A DNA stretch of 64,000 nt from Oscillospiraceae bacterium (GCA_020054675.1 JAIHAL010000005.1:62001-126000); one strand, 5' to 3'. Counted from the first letter of the stretch, positions 26,909 to 37,090 are shown. Made by a program: numbers and translations. Notes: a model not told the origin generated them from the letters alone.

Positions 26909-28426
26909 CTATTTTAAAACTGCCGCAAGCTCGGCCTTTTCCTGCTCCATTTGAGCCGCAACTCCCGATGCAGGCGCAAAAATGCTTTCATATCTGAAAA
27001 ATGCGACTCCGCCGTATTTAGGCTGTGCTTTAAAAGTTTCGACCTGTCTTGCAAGAATCCTCTTATCGTTCATCCATTCTCCCGTGCTTTCGGAAGTGCC
27101 TATCTTATAAGCCGCAAGTCCCGCCACAAGCTTTACGCCCGGAGCCGTAACCATATCGCACCAGGACTGCAGATTTGTCGCATAAGGCTGTGAGGTATTT
27201 TTAAAGCCGTAATAAATCTGCGGAACAATGTAATCAAGATACCCGTTTTGTGAGCACCATTTCCTTACATCGGCATACTGTGAGGAATAATTGTTGTTTA
27301 CATTTCCCTGCGGGCTGACTCCAAACAGAACCGTACTGTTCACGCTCTTTATGCCGCTGTAAAGTTCCCTTACCATTGCACTTATTGTGTCAAGCCTCCA
27401 TTGCGAAAGATTGGACGAGCCGCTTTGGGCAAATACAGCCGCATCAAATGAGCTTTGCGTTGTAGGATAAAAATAATCGTCTATATGAACTCCGTCGACA
27501 TTATATTTTGAAACTATTTCCTTAGCGCCGGCAATAATTAAATCCCTTACCTCCTTGTATGCGGGACTGAAGTACCAAACCCCGTTTACAAGCACTATGT
27601 AAGTGCCGCGCTTATTTGAATCATTATACCATTGTTTTATTAAATACCGATTAGGAATTTGTTGAATTTCGGTGTCCTTAACTCCGCGCATTGGATTTAT
27701 CCACGCATGGATTGAAAGCCCTCTTGCGTGCGCCTCATCCACAAGGATTTTAAACGGGTCAAATGAAGGCTCTGCAGCAATAGTCCCCGTGCAGTTTGCG
27801 GACCACGGGAACAAATCCGAAACGTAATAAGCATCCCCGTGCGCCCTTGCGTGAACATAAACGGTATTTATTCCCAAGGCAACGCAGTTGTCATACATTG
27901 TCCTTACCGATGCAGTAAATTGCGCCTGTGTCTTTCCTTTAAGGATATTCTGGAATTCAAGGTAAGATATCCACATGGCATTTTGTTTATCATAATTAAG
28001 GGCTGTATATGACGACTGGGAGTAATATTGTGAAACTGCGGTAACGGCAGCGGTTGTCGCAGCAGTAGTTGCTGCTGTTGTGACAGGAGCAGTCGTTGTC
28101 GTTGCGGAGGTTGTGGTTTGCTGTGCAGTTGTCGAAGCCGCAGTCGTTTTGGCAGTTGAAGCTTTAACTGCCGCAGTGGATGCCTTGGTTTGTGCGGCAG
28201 CAGTCGTAGTTTCGGCAACGCTTGCCGCTGTGGCTGATGTTTCGGCAGAACTTTGTGTCGTTTCCGATGCAATTGCAATAGTAGTTTTGGATGTTTGAAC
28301 CGGATTTTCCGCCTGCAAGGTTTGTGATGAGGATGTAACCTTCACCTCAGACTGCTCTATCTTTTTGCAAGCGGAAAGTGATGAAAATATTAGTGCAAAT
28401 GATAGTATAAAAGCAATTTTTTTCAT
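26909..28426 (-). CDS. GHL10-family (DUF187) lipoprotein
   Basis: 505 aa. A lipoprotein signal (MKKIAFILSFALIFSSLSAC, Cys20) is followed by a ~100-residue Thr/Ala/Ser linker (about 45-135). The family 10-like glycosyl hydrolase domain follows: NAMWISYLEFQNI, INTVYVHARAHGDAYY, SIHAWINPMRG, DGVHIDDYFYP and GVSPQGNVNNNY are all typical of this family. Such proteins are predicted to act on cell-wall glycans, but few have been tested. It lies 49 nt upstream of the amidase gene and probably shares its transcript. GGAGA lies before the start. Confidence 0.9.
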   Translation of the reverse strand: MKKIAFILSFALIFSSLSACKKIEQSEVKVTSSSQTLQAENPVQTSKTTIAIASETTQSSAETSATAASVAETTTAAAQTKASTAAVKASTAKTTAASTTAQQTTTSATTTTAPVTTAATTAATTAAVTAVSQYYSQSSYTALNYDKQNAMWISYLEFQNILKGKTQAQFTASVRTMYDNCVALGINTVYVHARAHGDAYYVSDLFPWSANCTGTIAAEPSFDPFKILVDEAHARGLSIHAWINPMRGVKDTEIQQIPNRYLIKQWYNDSNKRGTYIVLVNGVWYFSPAYKEVRDLIIAGAKEIVSKYNVDGVHIDDYFYPTTQSSFDAAVFAQSGSSNLSQWRLDTISAMVRELYSGIKSVNSTVLFGVSPQGNVNNNYSSQYADVRKWCSQNGYLDYIVPQIYYGFKNTSQPYATNLQSWCDMVTAPGVKLVAGLAAYKIGTSESTGEWMNDKRILARQVETFKAQPKYGGVAFFRYESIFAPASGVAAQMEQEKAELAAVLK

Positions 28427-28458
28427 ATAAATTCTCCAAAATTTTTATTAGCAATTTT

Positions 28459-28487
28459 ATTATATAATTTTTCCCTTATTGCGTCAA
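28459..28487 (-). promoter_or_regulatory. Promoter for the GHL10 pair
   Basis: On the minus strand TTGACG (28487-28482), a 17-nt spacer and TATAAT (28464-28459), 32 nt before the gene. The rest of the divergent gap to 28708 is AT-rich with no other feature seen. Confidence 0.82.
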
Positions 28488-28708
28488 TACATTCTTCATA
28501 AAATGTTGACATTTGGAATAAATTACATGTTTTTCTTGCATTGGATTAAAATGATTTATAAACATAATTTGAGCCGATTTTATATTTTTCAGTAAAATTC
28601 TTTCTTTATCGAATATAAAAGATATCAATGTTTTTTAAATTTTTGGATTTTATTAATGTATATTGTAAAATTACATGTTAAAATTTAGATTATAAGGGGG
28701 AAAATGCT

Positions 28709-31144
28709 ATGGTAAAAAAAATTTCAGGCATCTTAAAAGAAAGCTATACAAAAAAATTTCTTATTTTTTCCCTCGCTTTATGCTTTGCCGTACTTTTTGC
28801 AAACGCTGCGGCAAATTCCCTCCTTGAAAAAAGCTTTTTTAAACAAACATCCGAAACTTCAATAAAAAACCTTTCGTCCGAATACTCTGAAAAAATCAAC
28901 TGTAAGATAAATTCAAAACTTGACATTTTAAACTTTTTGGCAAACAGCGAAAAAACGGCAAAATACCTCACCGCTTCGGTAAAAGACAAATCCGGGGCTT
29001 ATGCCGACGGTTTTGATGAAATAAAATCCATATTGCATGATTGCGCCAAAGATTCCTCCATTTCACTTGCGTGGATTGCCTGCGACCTGCAAAGCTTTTA
29101 CATAACCTCCGACGGAGAAATTTCCGGCAAAGATTACAACATAAAGTCGGCCCCATGGTATTCGTACTTCATTTCAATGCCTGAGTCGAGCGTATGGTTC
29201 TCAGGTCTGTCAAAAAGCCTTGTTTCTGACGAAACCGGAGTGACAATCGTCAAATCAATATTTGAAAACGGGAACCTTTTAGGCTATGCCGGAATTGAGA
29301 TTTCAACAAAAAATCTTCGTACCATGCTTGAAGAAATTGAAACCTCTCAAAGCTGCTATCCGATTTTAATTGATTCCAACGGCAACAAGCTTTATGCAAG
29401 CGAAAATTTAAGCTTCATTTCTGATTTTCCCCCAAACGGAAGGAATGTCAAAAATGCAATAGACACCGCATTGCAATCTGAAACCGGATTTTATCCTTTA
29501 AAAGGCGGCAAATATATTTACTTTGCAAAAAATCCCTTAATGGACATTAAAACCATTATCTTTTTTGATAATGAAGATGGCTTGAATTCTTCAAAGTTAA
29601 TTTTTTCAAGACATATATTTTTACTCATTTGTTCGGCTATTGTTTCGGCGGTTCTTATTTTGCTTATTTTTGCTGAGCATTTTAAGGATTTCCCCAAAAT
29701 CATGCATTCTGTGCGCAAATATAATATCAGGGACTACTCTGCACGGATAAATTCCGCATCAAACGACGGTATGGGGCAAATTGCCACCTGTCTTGATGCC
29801 CTTGGAGAAAAAATACAAAAGCAATCAAAAGAAATCACTTCTCTTACGTACCTTGACAGCCTTACAGGACTTCCAAACCGGACAAAGCTTGATTTGCACC
29901 TTGAAGAAGCAATAAAATTTGCATCTTCCACTCTTTCAAAATTTGCCGTTATTTTTATAAGCATAGATAACTTTAAATGGATAAACGATACCCTCGGCCA
30001 TGCCGCCGGCGACGAATTTTTAAAGCGCTTTGCCGAAAGGCTGAGCAGTGCTTGCAGCGTGCATAATTTCCCATGCCGTTTCAACAGTGATGAATTTATA
30101 GTAATCCACTGCTTTAAAGAAAACCTTGAAGAGGTTGATTCGTTTATTGAAAAAATTAAAAACGCTTTCCTGACGCCGCTTGAAGTTTCCGGACAAAAGC
30201 TTTATGTTAAATTTGGAATAGGAATTTCATTATACCCTGACGATGGGGACTTGCCCGAAATTCTGCTCAGGAATGCCGATATTGCCGTAAACATAGCAAA
30301 GCAGTTTGATTTGTCAGGCGTGGAATATTACAACAGTTCCTATCAAAAAAGTATTGAAAACAAAGCGGTCATTTCGCAAAAGCTTATGGCTGCAATGGAC
30401 AATGATGAATTTTACCTTAACTACCAGCCGATAATATCAACCGATTCAAAGGAAATTTATGGTTTTGAAGTCTTGCTGAGATGGACAAACGATGAGCTTG
30501 GAACGATTCCGCCGTCGGAATTCATCCCCATTGCCGAAGAAACAGGGCTCATAATCCCGCTTGGTAAATGGGTATTTGAAACTGCATGCAGATTTTACAA
30601 AAAACTTAAAAAGAAACTTGGGCGGGATGTAATTATGTCAATAAACATCTCCCCGCACCAGTTGTTACAGCCGGATTATGTCAAAAGCATAAAACAAGTG
30701 CTTGAAATAACACAAATTCCTCCGGAATACATACAGCTTGAACTTACCGAAAGCGTTCTGATAAGTCTGTTTGAATCGGCAAGCGGAATACTGATGGAGC
30801 TTTCGGAGCTTGGCATAACAATTGCGCTTGACGATTTCGGAACCGGATACAATTCGCTCAATTACTTAAAGCATTTTCCAATCAACTGCCTTAAAATAGA
30901 CAAAACCTTTATCGACCAGATAAACACCAGCAAAAAAGATTTCACCATTGCAGGCTCAATAATCGACCTCGTGCACAATCTTGACATAAAAACCGTTGCA
31001 GAAGGCGTTGAAACGGAAAATCAGTTTGCCTCGCTTTCATCCATGAAATGCGACCTCATTCAAGGCTATCTGATGAGCAAGCCTTTAAACGAAACGCAAA
31101 TAATAGAGTTTATAAATGATTACAAGTATACTTTCAGACAATAA
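28709..31144 (+). CDS. Membrane c-di-GMP protein: Cache, degenerate GGDEF, intact EAL
   Basis: 811 aa. One membrane helix near residues 18-37, an extracellular Cache-like sensor (about 45-290), a second helix (about 298-322), a HAMP-like link, then GGDEF and EAL domains. The cyclase motif reads RFNSDEF instead of RYGGDEF (about residue 459), so synthesis is probably lost. The EAL side looks complete: EVLLRW, SINISPHQL, ELTESVL, DDFGTGYNSL, LKIDKTFI, TVAEGVE and IQGYLMSKP keep the metal-binding and catalytic residues. I infer a phosphodiesterase that lowers cyclic di-GMP in response to an outside signal. AAGGGGG precedes the start. Confidence 0.93.
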   Translation: MVKKISGILKESYTKKFLIFSLALCFAVLFANAAANSLLEKSFFKQTSETSIKNLSSEYSEKINCKINSKLDILNFLANSEKTAKYLTASVKDKSGAYADGFDEIKSILHDCAKDSSISLAWIACDLQSFYITSDGEISGKDYNIKSAPWYSYFISMPESSVWFSGLSKSLVSDETGVTIVKSIFENGNLLGYAGIEISTKNLRTMLEEIETSQSCYPILIDSNGNKLYASENLSFISDFPPNGRNVKNAIDTALQSETGFYPLKGGKYIYFAKNPLMDIKTIIFFDNEDGLNSSKLIFSRHIFLLICSAIVSAVLILLIFAEHFKDFPKIMHSVRKYNIRDYSARINSASNDGMGQIATCLDALGEKIQKQSKEITSLTYLDSLTGLPNRTKLDLHLEEAIKFASSTLSKFAVIFISIDNFKWINDTLGHAAGDEFLKRFAERLSSACSVHNFPCRFNSDEFIVIHCFKENLEEVDSFIEKIKNAFLTPLEVSGQKLYVKFGIGISLYPDDGDLPEILLRNADIAVNIAKQFDLSGVEYYNSSYQKSIENKAVISQKLMAAMDNDEFYLNYQPIISTDSKEIYGFEVLLRWTNDELGTIPPSEFIPIAEETGLIIPLGKWVFETACRFYKKLKKKLGRDVIMSINISPHQLLQPDYVKSIKQVLEITQIPPEYIQLELTESVLISLFESASGILMELSELGITIALDDFGTGYNSLNYLKHFPINCLKIDKTFIDQINTSKKDFTIAGSIIDLVHNLDIKTVAEGVETENQFASLSSMKCDLIQGYLMSKPLNETQIIEFINDYKYTFRQ

Positions 31145-31178
31145 TATTAGCCGCGGCATTAAATGCTGCGGCTAATAT
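31144..31178 (+). other. Long hairpin between the EAL gene and pncB
   Basis: ATATTAGCCGC (31144-31154) pairs with GCGGCTAATAT (31168-31178), and an inner GCAT/ATGC stem extends it. No T-tail follows, so it is a poor terminator; it may protect the EAL message or reduce read-through into pncB, whose ribosome site begins 5 nt later. Confidence 0.6.
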
Positions 31179-31192
31179 AACAAGGAGACGAT

Positions 31193-32638
31193 ATGATTAT
31201 GGAAAAACAAAATCTTTCACTGCTCTGCGATTTTTATGAGCTGACAATGGGAATGGGATACTTTAAAAATCAATCCCATAAAAAAATTGCATATTTTGAT
31301 GTTTTCTTCCGGACAGTTCCGGATGACGGAGGATTTGCAATTGCGGCAGGCCTTGAACAGCTTATCGAATATATAGAAAATTTAAGCTTTTCAGAAAGCG
31401 ACATAGCTTATCTGCGTTCAAAAAAGCTCTTTGACGAGGAATTTTTATCATTTTTATCAAAATTCAAGTTCAGCGGGGATATCTATGCCGTTCCGGAGGG
31501 AACGCCAATCTTCCCTAACGAGCCGATACTTACTGTAAGAGCGCCGGCAATAGAGGCCCAGCTCATTGAAACCTTTGCCTTGTTGACGCTCAACCATCAA
31601 TCCCTTATTGCCACAAAGGCAAACCGCATAGTCCGCGCCGCGCAAGGCAGGCCGGTGCTTGAATTCGGTTCAAGGCGCGCGCAGGGGCCGGATGGAGCTG
31701 TCCTTGGCGCAAGGGCGGCATATATAGGCGGATGCGCCGGAAGCGCCTGCACAATCGCCGACAAGCTTTACGGGATTCCCGCCGGCGGAACAATGGCGCA
31801 CTCGTGGATTCAAATGTTTGACAATGAATACGAGGCCTTTAAAGCCTATTGCGAAATTTATCCCGACAATGCAACTTTGCTTGTGGATACCTACAATACC
31901 CTTAAAAGCGGCGTTCCAAATGCAATAAAAGCATTTAAAGAAGTACTGCTGCCAAGGGGAGTCCAAAATTTCGCCATAAGGCTTGATTCCGGAGATATTG
32001 CCTATCTTTCCAAAAAAGCAAGAAAAATGCTTGATGAGGCAGGACTTAAAAACTGCAAAATAGTCGCCTCAAATTCACTTGACGAATACATTATCCGCGA
32101 TTTGCTCCTGCAAGGGGCGCAGGTGGATATTTTCGGCGTCGGCGAAAGGCTTATCACCTCAAAAAGCTCACCCGTTTTCGGCGGAGTCTACAAGCTCGTT
32201 GCCGTTGAAAACAACGGCATCATAGAGCCAAAAATAAAAATCAGCGAAAACATCAGCAAAATAACCACTCCGCACTTTAAAAAAGTTTACCGCCTTTTTG
32301 ACCGTGAAAGCTCGCAGGCAATCGCCGACCAGCTTTGCGTTTACGATGAAGTCATAGACGATTCAAAAGAGCTTACCATATTTGACCCCAATGCGGTATG
32401 GAAGAAAAAGACCATATCCAATTTTCGGGCAAAGGAGCTGCTTGTTCCTGTATTCCTTAACGGAAAAAGAGTTTACAATTCTCCGTCAATAAATGAAATT
32501 CAGGCCTACTGCAAAGAACAGACGGACCTTTTGTGGGATGAAGTAAAGCGTTTTGAAAATCCGCATGCCTACTATGTTGACTTATCTCAAAAGCTTTGGA
32601 ACATAAAGCAAAAACTGCTTGAAAATGGAAAAAACTAA
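31193..32638 (+). CDS. pncB: Nicotinate phosphoribosyltransferase
   Basis: 481 aa. It makes nicotinate mononucleotide for NAD salvage. Typical segments: SLLCDFYELTMGMGYF at the N-terminus, FDVFFRTVPDDGGFAIAAGL, EFGSRRAQGPDGA for substrate binding, GTMAHSWIQ with the conserved His, and RLDSGDIAYLS. AAGGAG lies 5 nt before the first ATG; a second ATG two codons later is 11 nt away. It is convergent with the ATPase gene that ends 21 nt downstream. Confidence 0.97.
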   Translation: MIMEKQNLSLLCDFYELTMGMGYFKNQSHKKIAYFDVFFRTVPDDGGFAIAAGLEQLIEYIENLSFSESDIAYLRSKKLFDEEFLSFLSKFKFSGDIYAVPEGTPIFPNEPILTVRAPAIEAQLIETFALLTLNHQSLIATKANRIVRAAQGRPVLEFGSRRAQGPDGAVLGARAAYIGGCAGSACTIADKLYGIPAGGTMAHSWIQMFDNEYEAFKAYCEIYPDNATLLVDTYNTLKSGVPNAIKAFKEVLLPRGVQNFAIRLDSGDIAYLSKKARKMLDEAGLKNCKIVASNSLDEYIIRDLLLQGAQVDIFGVGERLITSKSSPVFGGVYKLVAVENNGIIEPKIKISENISKITTPHFKKVYRLFDRESSQAIADQLCVYDEVIDDSKELTIFDPNAVWKKKTISNFRAKELLVPVFLNGKRVYNSPSINEIQAYCKEQTDLLWDEVKRFENPHAYYVDLSQKLWNIKQKLLENGKN

Positions 32639-32659
32639 AAGCCAATCCACCCATAAAAA

Positions 32660-33874
32660 TCAATTCCATTCCTTTGACATGAGAAAATCGCGGATATTCC
32701 GGTGCTTTATGCCGTTTTGGCTCATATCAAACTCATCAAGCGTGACCACATATTTCGGGAAATTATCCTTGATATCATCATAAGCGCCAAATTCGCGTTT
32801 TACGGTTTCTTCGGAAGCAAGCAGATACGCAACCTGCACATAAAGCTTTTCGCCATGTTTTTCGCAGATAAAATCTATCTCTTTGTTTGCCGATTTCCCC
32901 ACCGTTACAAAATATCCACGGCGCAAAAGCTCCATGCATACAATATTTTCCAAAACAAGGTTTATATCCCTCATATTGCCCCCAAAAACCGCCTCCCTTA
33001 CGCCATGGTCGGCAATATAATATTTTTCGTTGATTGAAAGAATTTTTTTGCCTTGCAAATCTCTGCGCTTAATCCGATAAAACAAAAAAGCGTCTTCGCA
33101 AGCCTTAATATAATTCAAAATCGTTTCCGGAGCAACAGTGCGCCCCTCGTTTTTAAAATATTTTGAAATGGCGGTTGCAGAAAAAGTAGTGCCTACATTT
33201 GCAACAATATATGCTATAATGCGTTCCAATAAGTCGACATCGCGGATATTGTTGCGTTTGACTATATCTTTGAGCACAACAGAGTTGTAAAGGTCCTGCA
33301 AATATTGCCGCGCAGGCGCTTCGGCATAAAGAAGATTCCCAAGATAGGGCATCCCGCCTGCTGTCAGGTATTTTGCAAAGCATTCCCTAATTTCCGCTTT
33401 CGGGAAATAATTTCTGTAAAGTTCCGTAAATTCCGAAAATGAAAACGGATAAATTACAAATTCAACATATCTTCCTGCAAGATACGTTGCAAGTTCTCCG
33501 GAAAGCAGTTTTGCGTTTGAACCTGTGATATAAATATCGCAATCAAGCTCCACACGCAGTGAATTTATACACTTTTCCCAACCGTCAACCTCTTGTATTT
33601 CATCAAACAAAAGATAAATTTTCCCATTGATTTTTGAAGAACGCCTTAAAATTTCATCATGCAGCGATGCAGCATTGCAAAGATGGGCATTGCTCATATT
33701 CTCAAAATTTATGCAAATAAATTGATTCTCGCTTATGCCTGATGAAATAATTTCTTCTTTTATCAATTCCAGCATAACCGATTTTCCGCTTCGGCGAAAT
33801 CCGGTTAAAACTTTAATAAGTTCATTCCCAATAAAAGGGCGTATCCTGCTCATATAAAGTTCACGTTTAATCAC
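32660..33874 (-). CDS. AAA ATPase with DUF4143 domain
   Basis: 404 aa from a GTG codon with GGGAGGTG 6 nt upstream. The Walker A GFRRSGKS (about residues 26-33) and Walker B YLLFDEIQ form the ATPase. A Sensor-like TGSNAKLL follows. The C-terminal half is the DUF4143 part, with a PD-(D/E)XK-like EIDFICEKHGEKLYVQVAY. Such stand-alone ATPases are very common in gut anaerobes, often in many copies, and their role is unknown; links to mobile DNA or toxin-antitoxin-like behaviour have been suggested. No partner gene adjoins it. Confidence 0.92.
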   Translation of the reverse strand: MIKRELYMSRIRPFIGNELIKVLTGFRRSGKSVMLELIKEEIISSGISENQFICINFENMSNAHLCNAASLHDEILRRSSKINGKIYLLFDEIQEVDGWEKCINSLRVELDCDIYITGSNAKLLSGELATYLAGRYVEFVIYPFSFSEFTELYRNYFPKAEIRECFAKYLTAGGMPYLGNLLYAEAPARQYLQDLYNSVVLKDIVKRNNIRDVDLLERIIAYIVANVGTTFSATAISKYFKNEGRTVAPETILNYIKACEDAFLFYRIKRRDLQGKKILSINEKYYIADHGVREAVFGGNMRDINLVLENIVCMELLRRGYFVTVGKSANKEIDFICEKHGEKLYVQVAYLLASEETVKREFGAYDDIKDNFPKYVVTLDEFDMSQNGIKHRNIRDFLMSKEWN

Positions 33875-33980
33875 TTAAAACACCTCCCTTTTTATTATTC
33901 ACATGTTATCACAGATATAAACAAAAATCAATATTAAAATAGCAGTTTTATAAGTTATATCTTTTAAAATTTCTGAAAAT

Positions 33981-34014
33981 AAAAAAATCCGCAGTTCTAA
34001 CTGACGGATTTTTT
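33981..34014. terminator. Bidirectional terminator hairpin
   Basis: A stem of about 15 bp with one bulge (33981-33996 with 33999-34014) has A-runs before and T-runs after. On the minus strand it lies ~75 nt past the esterase stop. The ATPase start lies to the left, so it mainly isolates that gene. Confidence 0.85.
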
Positions 34015-34086
34015 ATTTTTGCTCTGCTCAATCCAGCAAAAAGACGCTTATGGATATAATTTTACATTTATTAAAGAAAGATTTCT

Positions 34087-34725
34087 TTAAATTATTCCCA
34101 AAGTTTTAAGATATTCAAGGGCAATTATCCTATGTCCCAAATCTTCCGGATGAACCCCGTCGCCGCTTAATTCCTCAGGCTTATAGGCCGTTATTTCCAA
34201 ACCTGCAAAAATCCCATTGAGGGAAATGTAATAATCCGCGTACTTTGCGGCAAGCTCCCTCACCACAAGGAGCTTTGGGTCCAAATCCTCATGCCAACCG
34301 TATTTTTCAGCATTGTAAAGCAAAAACGGCTCTATTATCATTATTTTTGTTGCAGGCAAGTCCCTCTTTATATTTTTAAGTATGGTTTCATAATTTTCAC
34401 GGAATTTTTCCGCCGGAGTCGGGTCCTTTGCGTCATCATATCTTCTCCAAACGTCATTTATCCCTATAAGTATGGAAATAAAATCTGGTTTTATATCAAG
34501 GATGTCTGTTTTGTAGCGTGCAAGCACATCCTTTGTCCTGTCGCCGGAAACTCCCTTGTTCACAAATTTTACCCCATTGTCGGCAAAAAGAGCATTGTAT
34601 ATCTTTGCCACCTTGTCAGGATAGCCGCATCCAAGGCTTGAAATATCATTTCTGTCGCGGCCGCAATCGGTTATGCTGTCGCCTTGAAACAAAACAGTTT
34701 GTCCCTTTTTAAAAAATTCTTTCAT
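34087..34725 (-). CDS. SGNH/GDSL-family esterase
   Basis: 212 aa. The ATG at 34725 has AAAGGA 9 nt upstream, and the ATG at 34734 is adjacent to that site. The SGNH blocks are all present: FQGDSIT (Ser nucleophile), NKGVSG (Gly), ILIGINDVWRR (Asn), and DGVHPED (Asp, His). No signal peptide is seen, so it acts in the cytoplasm. Similar small esterases remove acetyl groups from plant polysaccharides or their oligosaccharides. It lies 26 nt downstream of a GH95 fucosidase, probably in one operon, so deacetylation of imported glycan pieces is a reasonable guess. Confidence 0.9.
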   Translation of the reverse strand: MKEFFKKGQTVLFQGDSITDCGRDRNDISSLGCGYPDKVAKIYNALFADNGVKFVNKGVSGDRTKDVLARYKTDILDIKPDFISILIGINDVWRRYDDAKDPTPAEKFRENYETILKNIKRDLPATKIMIIEPFLLYNAEKYGWHEDLDPKLLVVRELAAKYADYYISLNGIFAGLEITAYKPEELSGDGVHPEDLGHRIIALEYLKTLGII

Positions 34726-34751
34726 AATAAACATTCCTTTTTGTATAAAAA

Positions 34752-36974
34752 TTATTGTTCTGTACCCGCAGTAAACTCAAATACTTTGCCTTTTTCAAAA
34801 ATAACCTCTTGTTTTATACCTTTATAGCAAATAACGGTCGAAAAACTTTTTTGAGGCCTTATTGTTGCTTTTTGAAGCTCACCATCTTTCCAGCTTATGT
34901 CAATTTCTGCTCCACCTCGGATTTTAAGTCCCTTTACAAAACCGTCACTCCATGCCTTTGGAAGCGCCGGAAGCAGCATTATTCTTCCGCATCCGCTTTG
35001 CACAAGCATTTCGGCAATACCCGCCGCCGCGCCAAAATTCCCGTCAATCTGGAACGGAGGATGATTGTCAAAAAGGTTTGGCAAGGTTGAATTGGTAAAC
35101 AGCTTTAAAAGGTTCTTTTCAGCATTTTCAGCATCCCAAAGCCTTGCGTACATATTTATTATCCATGCGCAGCTCCATCCCGTATGCCCGCCGCCATATT
35201 TAAGCCTTCTTTCAAGAGTTGCCGCAGCAGCCCTTGCAAGCTCCGGAGTTTTATCGGGGGTAATCTGCCATGACGGATGAAGCGCAAAAAGCTGGGAAAT
35301 ATGCCTGTGGCCCGGTTCTGCCTCCTCATAATCCTCGCGCCATTCCATAATCTGCCCATGCTTGCCTATCCTTATTGGCGGGAGCTTTTCCTTTATTTTC
35401 CTTACTTTTTCGGCATAATCCTCATCAGTTTGGAGTATCTTGCTTGCATTTATGTAAGCGTCAAAAAGGTCGTTTAAAATTTCATTGTCCATTGCAACTC
35501 CGGATGAATTGCATCCCCTCTCGCCGCTTGGAAGTATAAAGGTATTTTCCGGCGAAACCGACGGGCAAGTAACAAGATATCCGCCATCTTCAATAAGAAA
35601 ATCCTCAAAAAATTCCACACATGATTTAAGAACGGGATACATCCTCTTTAAAAATGCTTTATCGCGGGTGAATTCGTAATGCTCCCAAATATGCAAGCAA
35701 AGCCATGCTCCGCCCATAACCCAGTACGTTCCGGGAATCCACTGGTCCTGCGGGGCGGTATCAGCCCATATATCAGTATTATGATGGGCGACAAAGCCTT
35801 TGCAGCCGTACATCTTCTTTGCCGTAACCTTGCCGTTTTCGGCAACCCTTTCAAGCAAATCAAACAGCGGTTCATGGCATTCCGAAAGGTTGCAGGTTTC
35901 AGCAGGCCAATAGTTCATTTCAGTGTTTATATTTATCGTATATTTTGAACCCCATGGCGGAGACATCTCCTTATTCCACAATCCCTGCAAATTTGCCGGA
36001 AGGGTTCCGGGGCGGCTGCACGAAATCAAAAGGTACCTGCCAAACTGGAAATAAATCCTTACCATGCCTTTGTCAAGGCTTTTTTCGGACATAAGGGCAA
36101 GCCTTTCATCGGTAGGAATCAAATCAAGCGATTCATCCCCGCCAAGGTCAAGCACCACCCTGTCAAAAAGCATTTTATAATCGGCAATATGTCTTGAAAG
36201 CAATTCGCTATATGAGCGTTTTGAAGCTTCTTCAAGGATTTTTTCGCATTTTCTCTCATAATCCTTATACCTAAAACTTGTTGCCTCGGTAAATAGCAAA
36301 ACCACTTCATCCGCATTTTCAACCACAATATGCTCTCCCATGGTAAAGCTGTTTCCGCCGTTTGCAATAACCTTTGCCATGGCGCAGAATTTGATTCCGC
36401 CCTTGCCAAGATTGCCATCCATAGCAATTGTATCGTTTGAAACAGCCCAAGTCCTGTCATAAAAAAGCTCCCTTGCCATAAGGCATGAAAAGCTTATGCT
36501 GGCAGGCTTGTCCGCCGAAATTCTGATAACGATTACATCATCGGGGAAGCTTGCAAAGGTTTCTCGGGTATATTTTACGCCATTTGCAGTATAGGAAACT
36601 GTATGTACGGCATTGTCAAGGCAAAGTTCCCTTTTATAGTCGGAAACATCATCGCCATGGTCAAAATTTATGAACAAATCACCGGCGGACTGATACGGCC
36701 TTTCGTTTTGAGGAGTTCCCGAAAAAGCATAAAGCAATATCTTTTCCGCTTTGGATATTTCCCCTGCCAAAATAAGTTCCCTTACCTTTTTAAGGTTTTT
36801 ATGGGCATCCGGATTTATTCTGTCCATCGGAGCGCCGTACCATATGCTGTCCTCGTTAAGCTGAAGTCTTTCGCCTTTTGGCGTGCCGAAAATCATTGCT
36901 CCAAGTCTTCCATTTCCTATTGGAAGTGCCTCGTTCCAATCTTTTGCAGGTTTTTTATACCATAACCTGTTCAT
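34752..36974 (-). CDS. Glycoside hydrolase family 95 (alpha-L-fucosidase or galactosidase)
   Basis: 740 aa, normal for GH95. The N-terminus ([38 protein letters not shown]) is diagnostic of this family. The catalytic-domain segment [13 protein letters not shown] holds the conserved Asn residues, and [16 protein letters not shown] carries the conserved Asp. No signal peptide, so it is cytoplasmic. GH95 enzymes remove alpha-1,2-L-fucose (some remove L-galactose) by inversion. It is followed by an SGNH esterase gene. No importer is adjacent here. Confidence 0.95.
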   Translation of the reverse strand: MNRLWYKKPAKDWNEALPIGNGRLGAMIFGTPKGERLQLNEDSIWYGAPMDRINPDAHKNLKKVRELILAGEISKAEKILLYAFSGTPQNERPYQSAGDLFINFDHGDDVSDYKRELCLDNAVHTVSYTANGVKYTRETFASFPDDVIVIRISADKPASISFSCLMARELFYDRTWAVSNDTIAMDGNLGKGGIKFCAMAKVIANGGNSFTMGEHIVVENADEVVLLFTEATSFRYKDYERKCEKILEEASKRSYSELLSRHIADYKMLFDRVVLDLGGDESLDLIPTDERLALMSEKSLDKGMVRIYFQFGRYLLISCSRPGTLPANLQGLWNKEMSPPWGSKYTININTEMNYWPAETCNLSECHEPLFDLLERVAENGKVTAKKMYGCKGFVAHHNTDIWADTAPQDQWIPGTYWVMGGAWLCLHIWEHYEFTRDKAFLKRMYPVLKSCVEFFEDFLIEDGGYLVTCPSVSPENTFILPSGERGCNSSGVAMDNEILNDLFDAYINASKILQTDEDYAEKVRKIKEKLPPIRIGKHGQIMEWREDYEEAEPGHRHISQLFALHPSWQITPDKTPELARAAAATLERRLKYGGGHTGWSCAWIINMYARLWDAENAEKNLLKLFTNSTLPNLFDNHPPFQIDGNFGAAAGIAEMLVQSGCGRIMLLPALPKAWSDGFVKGLKIRGGAEIDISWKDGELQKATIRPQKSFSTVICYKGIKQEVIFEKGKVFEFTAGTEQ

Positions 36975-37005
36975 AGGTGGTATTCTCCTTTTAGTAGTTA
37001 GTTTA

Positions 37006-37084
37006 TAGTTGTTAGTCGTTAGTTTTCGTAGCTTTACTTTTCAGGTTTTATCTTAACTTCCCAGCAACTAACGGCTAACAACTA
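37006..37084. repeat. Inverted repeat of TTAG/CTAA units beside the dispersed repeat
   Basis: A 17-nt arm (37006-37022, TAGTTGTTAGTCGTTAG) is complementary to 37068-37084 with one G-T position. The loop (37023-37067) contains CGTAGCTTTACTTTTCAGG. A TTAG-rich run also precedes it. It borders the dispersed repeat on the left. Confidence 0.65.
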
Positions 37085-37090
37085 AATTAC

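Noticed and set aside
31144-31178. Terminator between the EAL gene and pncB
   Set aside because: The stem is strong but no T-run follows on either strand, so it is listed only as a hairpin.
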